Shown here: one piece after another, positions 1 through 8,969 of the stretch | Layout of the letters: each line of letters starts with the position of its first letter | How positions within the stretch are numbered: the first letter of the stretch is position 1 | DNA from: VFMC01 sp963791635 | Lineage (GTDB): Bacteria; Actinomycetota; Acidimicrobiia; Acidimicrobiales; Ilumatobacteraceae | Length of the DNA: 64,000 bases | Direction of reading: 5' to 3' | NCBI GenBank assembly: GCA_963791635.1 | Contig: CAWBTC010000017.1 | Span: 868,001 to 932,000 of the forward strand | Notes under the pieces: generated by a model | The model's input: the letters and a program-made list of their open reading frames with translations, nothing else | The model's database searches: none | Told to the model about the DNA's origin: nothing | Program-made: the position numbers and the translations under genes

Positions 1-1430
1 GCCGTCGAACCCTCGATCGCGATCGATGCCTGCCAGGCGGCGATCGCCTCGAGCGACAGGTTGGGTGTGGCTGCCGCATCGGCGTACCAGGCGCGGCCGT
101 CGGCAGAGGTGGCGATCGTGTTGACCCACGGGATCGCGTTCGCAGTGCGGTGCACATCGATGAACTCGTCGAGGCTCTGAGCGGTCGCCATGCCGAAGAA
201 CTGCTCGAGGATGTCGGCATTGGTCAGGTTTGCGTCGCGATACGTGTAGGCCTTCTCGGCGGTCCAGCCGAAGGGCAGTTCGATCATCGGACCGAAGTGG
301 CTCGCCCACATCGTGCGAGTCAACTCCTCCATCGACCCGTCGTCGGCCAGCACCTCGATCGTGATGTCGGTGGAGGTCATCGCTTTCGTCGTGTCGCCGT
401 AGACGTAGCGCGTTGGATCGCCTGGTACCAGGCTCAGCTCGTAGAGCGTCATGCGGTTGCCGGCCGACACGGTGTGGGTCCAGGCGATCTGCTCGTTGAA
501 ACCGATCAAGACGCCGGGCACACCCGACAGCGTCGCCCCGTAGACGTTCATCGATGCGTCGCTGGTCAGCGTGAGCTGGCTCTCCCACAGGCGCTTCTCG
601 CCTTCCCACGGGAAGTGTGGGTTGGCGAGGAGCACGCCGCCGCCGGTCTCGCTGAGCTCTCGGCCGATCGCCCAGCCGTTCGAGCCGAGGCTCGTGGTGG
701 TCGTGGCATCGGAGGCCGGCGGCTCCGCGGGTGGAGCGGTCTGGATCACGGTCGTGCCCGGCGGGGTCTCGGCAGTCGGCGGCTGGGCCGTAGCGATCGG
801 ACCGATCAGCACGCCGCTCGAGGCGAACAGCACCACGTCGTTGAGGTAGGCGTAGAGGTCGGTGAGGGTGATCGGCTGCACCCACGGCTCGCCCTCGCAC
901 CAGCCGTTCGGACCCTCGTCGTCGAGTTCGGCGTTGAACCCGTCGACGTACCCCTGCACGAACTCGGCCAAGTCGTCGGGCTGGTCGGCAAAGCGCTCGT
1001 CGGCCGAGTCGTGGAGGGCGAGGTGCCGGTAGGCCAGGTCGCTGTTCACGTTCGCGTCGTCGTCGCCCGCGCCGAACCACTTCGCCCGCTCGCCGCGCAC
1101 CTTGATCACCTGATCGATGAGCGTGCATGCGCGATCCTGGGCAAAGGCGTAGCCCTGGCCGAAGCCCAGACTGCCCCAGTCGTCGGCGACGATGTGGGCA
1201 ACGCCGTACTCGGTGCGGGTGATCGCAGCGACGTAGCCGGTGAACTCCGCGACGTCGGTCGTGACGGGCAGCGTCTCGACGGGTGCTGTGGTGGAATCGG
1301 GAACGGACTCGATGGTGGGCGCCGAGGTCGGCGCAGTCGAGCCGTCGCTCCCACTGCACGCGCCGACGAACAACGCGATCACGATCGTTGCGCCGATCAC
1401 CGTCATACGTCTGCTGGGCCGTCGTCGCAT
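1..1430 (-). CDS. Penicillin acylase family lipoprotein (3' end outside window)
   Basis: Probable secreted N-terminal-nucleophile amidohydrolase of the penicillin/acyl-homoserine-lactone acylase family, which hydrolyses amide bonds of acylated small molecules. The ATG at 1430 follows GGAGGA at 5 nt spacing. The N-terminus has Arg-rich residues, a hydrophobic stretch and a lipobox (VGAC, Cys25), so a lipid anchor is expected. The first roughly 220 residues fit the A-chain, followed by a Pro/Thr-rich spacer. GSNGWAIG around residue 250 fits the autocatalytic cleavage site, with Ser250 as nucleophile, and LLANPHFPW follows as in this family. The reading frame is open to the left edge, so the C-terminal part is missing. 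It faces away from the damaged genes to its right. The family assignment is solid. The substrate is unknown. Confidence 0.85.
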   Translation of the reverse strand, partial: MRRRPSRRMTVIGATIVIALFVGACSGSDGSTAPTSAPTIESVPDSTTAPVETLPVTTDVAEFTGYVAAITRTEYGVAHIVADDWGSLGFGQGYAFAQDRACTLIDQVIKVRGERAKWFGAGDDDANVNSDLAYRHLALHDSADERFADQPDDLAEFVQGYVDGFNAELDDEGPNGWCEGEPWVQPITLTDLYAYLNDVVLFASSGVLIGPIATAQPPTAETPPGTTVIQTAPPAEPPASDATTTTSLGSNGWAIGRELSETGGGVLLANPHFPWEGEKRLWESQLTLTSDASMNVYGATLSGVPGVLIGFNEQIAWTHTVSAGNRMTLYELSLVPGDPTRYVYGDTTKAMTSTDITIEVLADDGSMEELTRTMWASHFGPMIELPFGWTAEKAYTYRDANLTNADILEQFFGMATAQSLDEFIDVHRTANAIPWVNTIATSADGRAWYADAAATPNLSLEAIAAWQASIAIEGST

Positions 1431-1538
1431 GGTGTCCTCCGTGTGGGTGCCGGTTCCGTCCATGGCTCTCGCCACGGTAGATCCCCGGTCGGCGATCGCG
1501 TCGGATCTGGGTGCTGCGTGGGGATAGTGTCCCGCGCG

Positions 1539-2967
1539 ATGTCAGGCATCGTGAGCTACGGGGCCTATGTGCCCTACTGGCGGCTGCAGCGCAGCGCGAT
1601 CAGCCGGCGCGCTCGGCAGTGGCGGCGGCACGGGCACGCGCAGCGTCGCCAGCTACGACGAGGACACCACCTCGATGGGCGTCGAGGCCGCGCGACGTGC
1701 GCTTGCGTGGGCGCCCGACGGCTACGTGCCCGTCGATCGTTGCCTTCGCCACCACGGTGCCCGCCTACCTCGACAAGACGAACGCCAACGCCATCCATGC
1801 CGCGCTCGCACTGCCGTCGTCGGCGGGTGCGGTCGACTCGTCGGCTCGGTGCGCTCGGCGAGCGGCGGCGCTGATGGTCGCCGAGTCTGCGGGACGGACT
1901 GGCCGTGATGTCCGACATCCGCACCGGCCTGCCCGGCGGGGCCGACGAGACCGAACGGCGGCGATGCTGCCGTGGCTCTGCGTCATGGGCGAGCGGCGAC
2001 GATGTGATCGCCGAGTCGGCATCGGTGGCGCCGAGGCCACGGCCGAGTTCGTCGATCGCTGGCGGGTGCCGGGCGAGGTCACGTCGAAGCAGTGGGAGGA
2101 GCGCTTCGGCGAGTACGCCTACCTGCCGCTCGTCGAGCAATCGGTCACCGACGCGCTGAAGTCGGCCGGGCTCACCATCACCGAGATCGACCACGTCATC
2201 GTCACCGGCCTGCACACCCGCGCCGTCGCCGCGGCCCGCAGGACGATCGGTGCTCGACCCGACGCGCTCGTCGACGACCTCGCCGCGACCGTGGGCAACA
2301 CCGGCGCCGCGCACGCCGGCCTCATGCTGTGCCGACGTGCTCGACCGGGCGCAGGCCGGCGAGACGATCGCCGTCGTCACGCTCGCCGACGGCTGCAGCA
2401 CGTGGCTGTTGCGGGTCACGGATCGAATCGGCACTCGCCGACCGGTCATCACCGTGCGCGACGCCATCGCTGACCGGCAATGACGATCTCGTCGTACGCC
2501 AGCTTCCTCACCTGGCGCGGACTGCTGCGCCGCGAGCCGCCGCGCCGGCCCGAGCCCGACCGTCCGGCCGCGCCGCCGTCGTTGCGTTCGAGCAGCTGGA
2601 AGTACGGCCTGTTCGGTTCCCGCGACGAAGGCAGGCTTCGTGCACCTGCCACCTGCTCGCGTGTCAGCATGGAGAGTGGCGCGATCGACCGGATGGAGAT
2701 GGTGCGCATGGCCGACGTGCCGGCCACCATCGCCACGTTCACCGTCGACCGGCTGGCGTTCAGCCTGAGCCCGCCCGTCGTCGCCGTGGTCATCGACTTC
2801 GACGGCGGTGGCCGGTTCCAGTGCGAGCTCACCGACGTCGACCCGACCACGGTGAAGATCGGCGACCGGGTGGAGATGACGTTCCGCCGGCTGTACACAC
2901 AGGACGGCATCCACAACTACTTCTGGAAGGCCACGGCCGGTCCAGGGAACTGCAGGAGGGCAGCTGA
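1539..2967 (+). pseudogene. HMG-CoA synthase-like protein fused to a DUF35 zinc-ribbon/OB-fold domain, multiply frameshifted
   Basis: Joining pieces from all three frames gives one protein. It starts MSGIVSYGAYVPYWRL (ATG 1539), continues through YDEDTTSMGVEAARRAL, VPAYLDKTNANAIHAAL, SDIRTGLPGGADE, an EFVDRW...GEYAYLPLVEQSV segment and LADGCSTWLL. It ends with a zinc-ribbon-like WKYGLFGSRDE and an OB-fold segment (about 2700-2940). This order matches thiolase-fold HMG-CoA-synthase-like proteins carrying a C-terminal DUF35/OB domain. At least eight frame changes are needed, near 1605, 1725, 1840, 1870, 1900, 1950, 2330 and 2430. The reconstructed segment where family members carry the catalytic Cys reads GSVRSA, without cysteine. 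TGA at 2965-2967 is directly followed by the thiolase ATG at 2969, so the pair forms an operon. Whether this is real decay or poor sequence cannot be told here. Confidence 0.75.
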
Positions 2968-2968
2968 C

Positions 2969-4174
2969 ATGGCATCGCACGGCATCCGCGACCAGGTGGC
3001 CATCGTCGGCATGGGCTGCACCAAGTTCGGTGAGCACTGGGACAAGAGCACCGACGACATGCTGATCGAGTCGTCGTCAGGCGGCCCTCGCCGAGCGCCG
3101 GCATCACCCTCGACGACGTCGACGCGTTCTGGCTGGGCACGATGGGCTCGGGTCTGTCGGGCCTCACGCTCAGCCGACCGCTGAAGATCCAGCACAAGCC
3201 GGTGACCCACGTCGAGAACTTCTGCGCCACCGGCAGCGAGGCGTTCCGCAACGCGTGCTACGCCGTCGCCATGCGGCGCCTACGACATCGCGATGGCGAT
3301 CGGCGTCGAGAAGCTGAAGGACAGCGGCTACTCGGGTCTCGTGGTCAGTTCGCCCGCCAACGACGGCACCGGCTGCCACGGTCACCGCGCCGGCGTCGTT
3401 CAGCCTGCTCGCCCCGGCGTACGCGAAGAAGTACGGCGTGGACGATGCAGGAGCTGAAGGACGTGCTGACCCGCATCGCGTGGAAGAACCACAAGAACGG
3501 TGCGCTCAACCCACGTGCGCAGTTCCGCAAGGAGGTGCCGAAGGAGACCATCGCGTGCAGCCCGATCGTGGCCGGTCCGCTCGGCATCTTCGACTGCAGC
3601 GGCGTGAGCGACGGCTCGGCGGCGGCGATCATCGTGCGCGCCGAGGACGCCTACAAGTACACCGACAACCCGCTCTTCGTGAAGGCGCTGTCGTTCGTCG
3701 CCGGTCCGGCGACGGGCCCGATCGACCCGGCGTACGACTACACACGTTCGACGAAGTGGTGCACTCGGCCGACGACGCCTACGCGCAGGCCGGCATCACC
3801 GACCCGCGTGCCGAGCTGGCCATGGCCGAGGTGCACGACTGCTTCACGCCCACCGAGCTGGTGCTGATGGAGGACCTCGGGTTCGCCGAGCGGGGCATGG
3901 GGTGGAAGGAAGTGCTGGCCGGCACGTTCGACCTCGACGGCGAGCTGCCGGTGAACCCCGACGGCGGGCTGAAGTCGTTCGGCCACCCGATCGGCGCGTC
4001 GGGGCTGCGGATGCTGTTCGAGTGCTGGCTGCAGCTGCGCGGCGAGGCCGGCGACCGCCAGATCGCCATCGCATCGTCGCGGGCGGCAAGACCAAGGCGC
4101 TCACCCACAACCTCGGTGGCGGCCCGGGCGCCTGCGTCAGCTTCGTCAGCGTCGTCGGCTCGGAGCTCGACTGA
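2969..4174 (+). pseudogene. Thiolase (SCP2-type acetyl-CoA acetyltransferase-like), multiply frameshifted
   Basis: Thiolase-superfamily enzyme, expected to act on acyl-CoA thioesters with the preceding HMG-CoA-synthase-like/DUF35 protein. The ATG at 2969 sits behind GGAGGG. Recognisable pieces in order are MASHGIRDQVAIVGMGCTKF, a WLGTMGSGLSGL segment, ENFCATGSEAFRNA (the nucleophilic cysteine region), LVVSSPANDGT, ELKDVLTRIAWKNHKNGALNP, SGVSDGSAAAII, and near the end NPDGGLKSFGHPIGASG and HNLGGGPGACVSFVSVVG. These match SCP2-type thiolases, and the total span of about 400 codons is the usual length. At least five frame changes are needed (around 3075, 3280, 3380, 3440, 3745 and 4080). All catalytic motifs survive, which argues for recent or artefactual damage. 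It converges on a damaged hydrolase gene. Confidence 0.78.
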
Positions 4175-4189
4175 CGACCCGCGCGACTT

Positions 4190-4869
4190 CGTCGGCCTCG
4201 CACCGACTCCGACGAATCGGGCGATGATCGGCAGGTGGCGGCGAGGCGTGGACGCGAATCCACGTCCAGCGTCGAGGGTGGCCACGTGGCCGCTGTTCGC
4301 CAGCACCAATCGCTCGAACGCACCGCCGAGTGCATCGGCCACGACGTCGGAGCTCGCCGGATCGACCACGTCGTCGTTCGCGCTCGATGACGACCAGCGA
4401 TCGGCACGGTGACCGCGACCAGGTCGAGCGTCAGCAACGCCGAGGTGCATCGCGAGCAGCGCCTCGATCGGCAACGACTCGTAGGCAACTTCTCCGACGG
4501 CAGATTGGCCGACCTCGATGCGATGTCGTGCCCACGCGACTGCCGCCACTCGAGACCATCGATCGCATCGGGATCGGCGGCGAGCGGGTTGATCGCCACC
4601 GACGGCGCGGCACGCGACCCTCGGCGGCGAGCGCCAGTGCGATGCACGGCGCCCATCGACTGGCCAACCACCACGTCGGCGTCCCACTCGCGGGCGGCGT
4701 CGAGCCAGTCGCCCGACACGACGCCCGACAGGTCTGCGGGGTCGCTGCCGTGGCCGGGAAGGGTGGGTGCGAAGGCCGTGTGACCGGCGGACGACAAGAT
4801 GCACCGACGAGCGGCCACATGGTCGGCGCCGGTGCCACCGAGGCCGTGGAGGCACAGGACGCGGGCCAC
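4190..4869 (-). pseudogene. Alpha/beta hydrolase, frameshifted
   Basis: Joined frames on the minus strand give an alpha/beta-hydrolase. They include VARVLCLHGLGGTGADH (oxyanion-hole HG motif), APTLPGHGSDPADL, VVVGQSMGAV (nucleophile elbow GQSMG), NPLAADPDAIDGLEW, and a C-terminal DDVVDPASSDVVADALGG with LANSGHVATLD, which hold the acid and histidine. This looks like a carboxylesterase/lysophospholipase-type enzyme. At least three frame changes are required, around 4650, 4490 and 4390. The start is taken as GTG 4869. The 3' end is not resolved, because the frame after HVATLD is unclear, and the end lies near 4175-4200 against the convergent thiolase. It directly follows the PLP enzyme gene (stop at 4893), so the two probably share a transcript. 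Confidence 0.6.
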
Positions 4870-4892
4870 GGGCGGTGTCGGTCGACCGGCGC

Positions 4893-6057
4893 TCAGCCGA
4901 GCAGCGAGGATCGTCGCAGCAAGACGTCGGCCGGGTCTTCGAGGCCGATCGAGATGCGCAGCATCCCGTCGGTGACGCCCACCGCGACCGCCTCGTCGGG
5001 GGTGAGGCTGGCATGGGTGGTGGTGGCCGGGTGGCACACCAACGTCTCGGGTCCGCCGAGCGATGTGGCCCGATGCAGCAGCTGCACCGTTGCGAGGAAA
5101 TGGTCGGCCGCCGGCTGGCCGCCGGCGAGCACGATCGAGATCATCGTGCCTCCGTGGCGCATCTGCCGCTTCGCGAGATCGTTCTGGGGATGGCTCGGCA
5201 GGCCGGGGTAGTGCACGGCCGTCACCTGCGGGATGATCGAGCAGTGACTTCGGCGAGGTACAGGGCGCTCGCTGCCTGATGCGAGGTGCGCACCGACAGG
5301 GTGCGGATGCCGCGCAGCCCGTTCAGCGCGTCGTACGGCGACGGTGTGGCTCCGTGCAGCACCGAGTACGCCCAGATCGCGTCGGTGTAGTCCTTCTCGC
5401 CGGCGACCACGCCGAGTGTGGCGTCGTTGTGGCCGGCGATGCCCTTGGTGGCCGAGTGCAGCACAGGTGCACGCCATGGTCGAGCGGGCGCTGACCGAGC
5501 GGCGTGGCGAGCGTTGAATCGACGATGGTCACCGGTCCGCGCAGCGCGCCGAGCTCGTCGAGATCGACGAGATCGAGCCGAGGATTCGACGGGGTCTCGG
5601 CCAGCACCAGCATCGTCTTCCCCGGTCGCACCGCGGCGGCGAAGGCTCCGGGAACGTGTCCGTCGACAAGGGTGGTCTCGATGCCGAAGCGGGCACATGG
5701 CCCTTGCAAGAATGCGAGTGTGCCGGCGTACAGACTGCCGTTGGGCGACGATGTGGTCGCCGGCCGAGCAGATCGACAGCACCACGCTGGCGACAGCGCC
5801 CATGCCCGAGGCGAACGCGATCGCGTCCTCCGCGCCTTCGAGGGTGGCAACCGCCTCCTCGAACGAACGCACCGTGGGGTTGCCGTAGCGGCTGTAGAAC
5901 TCGGCGGCACGCGTGCCCGTTGCTCGCCGTCGAGCGTCGACGAGGCTCTCGACTCGCCCACACGGTCGACGCCCACAGCGCCGGGGCCAGCGAGCGTGCC
6001 GCTCGCGCCACGCCCTGCAGTGATGGCCTGAGTGGCGGGTTGGTTCTGCTCGGTCAT
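4893..6057 (-). pseudogene. PLP-dependent transsulfuration enzyme (cystathionine gamma-synthase/lyase family), frameshifted
   Basis: Cys/Met-metabolism PLP enzyme (fold type I). Starting at ATG 6057 (MTEQNQPATQAI), the frames join through SFEEAVATLEGAEDAIAFAS, a GTLAFLQGPCARFGIETTLV segment, AETPSNPRLDLVDLDEL and VDSTLATPLGQRPLDHG. They end through HSATKGIAGHND, whose lysine is the expected Schiff-base residue, LRGIRTLSVRTSHQAA, HYPGLPSHPQNDLAKRQM and TDGMLRISIGLEDPADVL. This order is typical of cystathionine gamma-synthase, gamma-lyase and methionine gamma-lyase, which cannot be separated from sequence alone. At least four frame changes are needed, around 5985, 5900, 5730 and 5470, with another near 5230. 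It is divergent from the DinB-like gene at 6129. The 70-base gap between them holds no promoter I can defend. Confidence 0.75.
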
Positions 6058-6128
6058 CGGGTCCTCAGACTATTGCTCGCCGGCTCTCGCCAGACACGCG
6101 ACTTGTCGAGAGGCGTACAGTCCTGCGG

Positions 6129-6756
6129 ATGAGCGTCGATCTGGGTGCGGCGTACCGAGCGGCGAGATTGCGGATCGCCGAGTTGGTGTCCGACGATGTG
6201 GGCGAACTGGCCGTGGCGGCCACGCCCGAGTGGAACCTGCACGACGTGGTGGCGCACGTGACAGGGATCGTCGACGATGCGACGAGCGGGAACATGGACG
6301 GCGCGCCCGGCGATGCCTGGACCGCGGCACAGGTGCTACGCGGTCAGGGCCGTACGGTCGCCGAGATGGTGTCGGTGTGGCACGAGAAAGCACCGCTGGT
6401 CGAGATGACGCTGTCGTCGCCCGACGGGGCGAGCCGAGCGAACGCGGTGTTCGACATCCACACCCACGAATGCGACTTGCTGACCGCGCTCGGACGGCCG
6501 ATCACGGTGCCGACCGATGTGCTGGCGTGGATCGCTGGGTCGTTCCGTGAAAGCTTCGCGGCGACGGTCGCCGAGGCGGGCCTGCCCCCGGTCGCGGTCG
6601 AGCTGAGTCGACGTCGAACTGTTCCGGTCGCGCCTCGGTCGACGCACCGCCGACGAGGTGCGGGCCTACGGCTGGTCGACCGATCCCGAGCCGTACCTCG
6701 AGCACTGGTTCGTGTTCGGTGTGGCGGAGCGCTCACTCGGTGAACAGGTGGCCTGA
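6129..6756 (+). pseudogene. Maleylpyruvate isomerase-type (DinB/MDMPI fold) protein, one frameshift
   Basis: Four-helix DinB-like protein of the actinobacterial mycothiol-dependent maleylpyruvate isomerase family (TIGR03083-like). The N-terminal domain contains EWNLHDVVAHVTGIVDD, with the metal-binding histidine, and DIHTHECDLLTALG. From about 6605 the frame changes. The continuation ELFRSRLGRRTADEVRAYG...EPYLEHWFVFGVAERSLGE reads to TGA 6754-6756 and matches the family's C-terminal region. The span is 628 bases, one over a multiple of three, so one extra base or two missing bases explain it. The stop overlaps the next gene's ATG (TGATG), indicating translational coupling with the glyoxalase-fold gene. 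Such proteins often use mycothiol for isomerisation or detoxification. The substrate here is unknown. Confidence 0.75.
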
Positions 6757-7115
6757 TGATCGGTCGTCTCGACGAGGTGGTGATCGACTGCCACGACGCG
6801 CCGAGGTTGGCCGAGTTCTGGCTCGGCGTGCTCGGTGGTCGCGTCGTCCGTCAGAGCCACGAGTGGGTGGCCCTGTACCCGCCGCACGGCATCACCGTGT
6901 CGTTCCAGATGGTGCCCGAGCCCAAGACGGTGAAGAACCGGGTGCACCTCGATGTCGACGTCGACGATCTGGCCGACGCCACAGAGGCAGCCGAGGCGCT
7001 CGGTGCCATGCGGGTCGGCGACGTGATGTGGGACGAGCTCGGCGGGTTCCAGGTGATGGCCGACCCCGAAGGCAACGAGTTCTGCCTCATTCTCGGCCCC
7101 ACCCCCGTCGCCTGA
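6756..7115 (+). CDS. VOC family (glyoxalase/dioxygenase-fold) protein
   Basis: A 119-residue protein of the vicinal-oxygen-chelate fold. It begins MIGRLDEVVIDCHDAPRLAEFW, the usual first beta-strand and helix of actinobacterial glyoxalase-like proteins. It contains KNRVHLDVDVDDLADATEAAEALGA and ends DPEGNEFCLILGP, which carries the conserved metal-ligand-type glutamate. Its length fits a single-module VOC protein. The ATG overlaps the preceding stop by one base, so it is co-translated with the DinB-like gene and may share its detoxification or ring-cleavage role. No specific substrate can be named. Its 3' end faces a deacylase gene across a family B palindrome. Confidence 0.85.
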   Translation: MIGRLDEVVIDCHDAPRLAEFWLGVLGGRVVRQSHEWVALYPPHGITVSFQMVPEPKTVKNRVHLDVDVDDLADATEAAEALGAMRVGDVMWDELGGFQVMADPEGNEFCLILGPTPVA

Positions 7116-7121
7116 GTCTCC

Positions 7122-7164
7122 TTCGTGAGCGAGCGGTCCCCAGGTGGGCCCTCGAACTCACGAA
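7122..7164. repeat. Family B intergenic palindrome, copy 1
   Basis: Perfect 8-bp arms TTCGTGAG (7122-7129) and CTCACGAA (7157-7164) enclose a core that also pairs partly (GTCCCC/GGGCCC). It fills the gap between two convergent gene ends (7115 and 7168). A second copy at 10704-10746, in inverted orientation, shares the arms plus GTCCCC, GGG(C/T)CC and CGAACTCACGAA. The position suggests a bidirectional transcription terminator or a REP-like element. There is no U-tract. Confidence 0.65.
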
Positions 7165-7167
7165 TGC

Positions 7168-8884
7168 TCAGCGGGGGCCGCGCAGGAGGCGGCCGGGGAG
7201 GGCGCCGGTGAACTCGTCGTCGGTCACGGTCTGCTGGCCGGCGACGAAGGTGGCCAGGTATCCGCTCGCCTTCTGCACGAGGCGTCGTCCCTGCGCGGGG
7301 AGGTCGAAGACCATTCGCGGCGGACCGAAGCTGAGACCCTCGTAGTCGATCACGTTGAGGTCGGCCCGCCTGCCCGGTGCGACGAGACCGCGGTCACCGA
7401 GGCCGTACAGACGCGCCGTCTGCTGGGTCTGGCGGTGCACCACGTACTCGAGCGGCAGCTTCGGGCCGCGGGTGCGATCGCGCGTCCAGTGGGTGAGCAT
7501 GAACGTCGGCGTGCCACCGTCGCAGATCGCGCCGCAGTGCGCACCAGCGTCGCTGAGCCCCATGCGTGTATGGGGATGACAGCGTGGCTTCGTAGGTCAT
7601 CGAGAGGTCGCCGTACGCGTAGTTGAAGAACGGTGCGTAGAGCATGCCGTTGCCGTCGTGGGCGAGCAGCTGATCGAGCACCAGTTGCATCGGTGGTGTG
7701 CCGGTGAGGTCGGCAAGCGTCGCAACGGATCGGTCCGCGGTGGGCTCGTAGTCGATGTCGCCATCGGCCACCGGCCACATCCGGCCGAGGTTGGCGAGCA
7801 CCACCTTCGCGAACAGGCCGCCGTCTTCTGGCACGTCGTGGATGATCCGCCGGCGGCGCTCGGGGTCGGCCAGCGCCACGAGTCGCTCGGGCATCGGCAG
7901 GTGGGCGACCTCGGCGTAGGCCGGGTGGAACAGCAGCGGGTGCACGCTGCCGTGCAAGCAGTACAGGATGCCGATCGTGCGGCCGGCCACCTGGGCGTAG
8001 ATCGGGAGGCCGTCGGCATGGGCCTCGTCGAGCAGTCGCAGCACGTCGCGCCACACCTCGGGAGCTTGATCGGGCTGGTTGAGGTTCACGCTCACGGGCT
8101 GGCCGGTCACGGCGGCGAGCTCGCGCATCCACGGCCACTCGCTCACCGGCAGGATCGTGTGCTCGGGCGCGAACTGGAACACGCCGTGGCCCGCGCGTCG
8201 GATGGCCGCGCCGATGCCGAGCAACTCGCGCGCATCGGCATGCGTGCCGGGCACCAGCTCGCCGTCCTTCGAGCGGTGCAGCGGCGTGCGGCTGGTCGAG
8301 AACCCGAGCGCACCGGCGCGCAGCGCGCCCTCCACCTGCACGGCCATCTGGGCGATGTCGTCGTCGGTTGCCGTCTCGTTGGCGGCGCCGCGCTCGCCCA
8401 TCACGAACGCCCGCAGCGGACCGTGCGCGATCTGCGAACCGACGTCGATCACGTGCGGTTTGGTCGCAAGGGAATCGAGGTACTCGGGGTAGGTGGTCCA
8501 GTCCCACGAGATGCCCTCGGTCATCGCGCTGCCCGGGATGTCCTCGACGCCTTCCATCAGCGCGATCAGCCACTCGTGGCGGTCGGGCGCTGCCGGAGCG
8601 AAACCCACGCCGCAGTTGCCCATCACCACGGTGGTCACGCCATGCCAGCTCGATGGGGTGAGGTACGGGTCCCAGCTCGCTTGGGCGTCGTAGTGCGTGT
8701 GGATGTCGACAAAACCAGGCGTGACGAGGCTGCCGTCGGCGTCGAGCGTGCGGCGGCCCCGACCGGCCGTGCCTGAGGCATCGACCGAGGTGATGGTGCC
8801 GTCGTCGACGGTGATGTCGGCATGGCGTCCGGGCTCCCCGCTGCCGTCGACGAGAAAGCCGTTGCGGATGACGAGATCATGCAC
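7168..8884 (-). pseudogene. N-acyl-D-amino-acid deacylase / D-aminoacylase family amidohydrolase, one frameshift
   Basis: Metal-dependent amidohydrolase (TIM barrel). GTG 8884 starts HDLVIRNGFLVDGSGEPGR, the small beta-domain typical of D-aminoacylases. It is followed by GFVDIHTHYDAQ with the HxH metal ligands, VMGNCGVGFAP, and a long barrel through YAYGDLSMTYEAT. Near 7575 the frame changes, and MGLSDAGAHCGAICDGG continues with the conserved aspartate (SDAG) and the C-terminal PGRRADLNVIDYEGL to the stop at 7168. The span of 1717 bases is one over a multiple of three. Family members remove acyl groups from D-amino acids or related amides. Substrate preference cannot be read from sequence. 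It is divergent from the PEP-utilising-type gene. Confidence 0.82.
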
Positions 8885-8946
8885 GTCGGAAGTGTGTCAC
8901 GACCGAACCGGCCCAGCGCCGTCGAAGCTGCGACCAGCGTCATCCA

Positions 8947-8968
8947 GCATCCGTCATCTGCCGGATGC
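8947..8968. promoter_or_regulatory. Inverted repeat in divergent intergenic region
   Basis: Seven-base arms GCATCCG (8947-8953) and CGGATGC (8962-8968) with an 8-base loop lie between the divergently read deacylase and PEP-utilising-type genes. The position fits an operator for either gene, or a 5'-UTR hairpin. It abuts the GTG at 8970, so if the next gene really starts there the hairpin would cover its ribosome-binding region. No regulator is known. Confidence 0.3.
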
Positions 8969-8969
8969 C

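Noticed and set aside
150..1874. A 574-codon open frame on the plus strand
   Set aside because: Most of it is antisense to the penicillin-acylase gene and reads as low-complexity Arg/Gly/Val. Only its last part, from 1539, belongs to a real gene, which is listed separately.
7575..7590. Programmed frameshift in the deacylase
   Set aside because: No slippery heptamer, pseudoknot or internal Shine-Dalgarno is seen at the site, so a simple indel is more likely.
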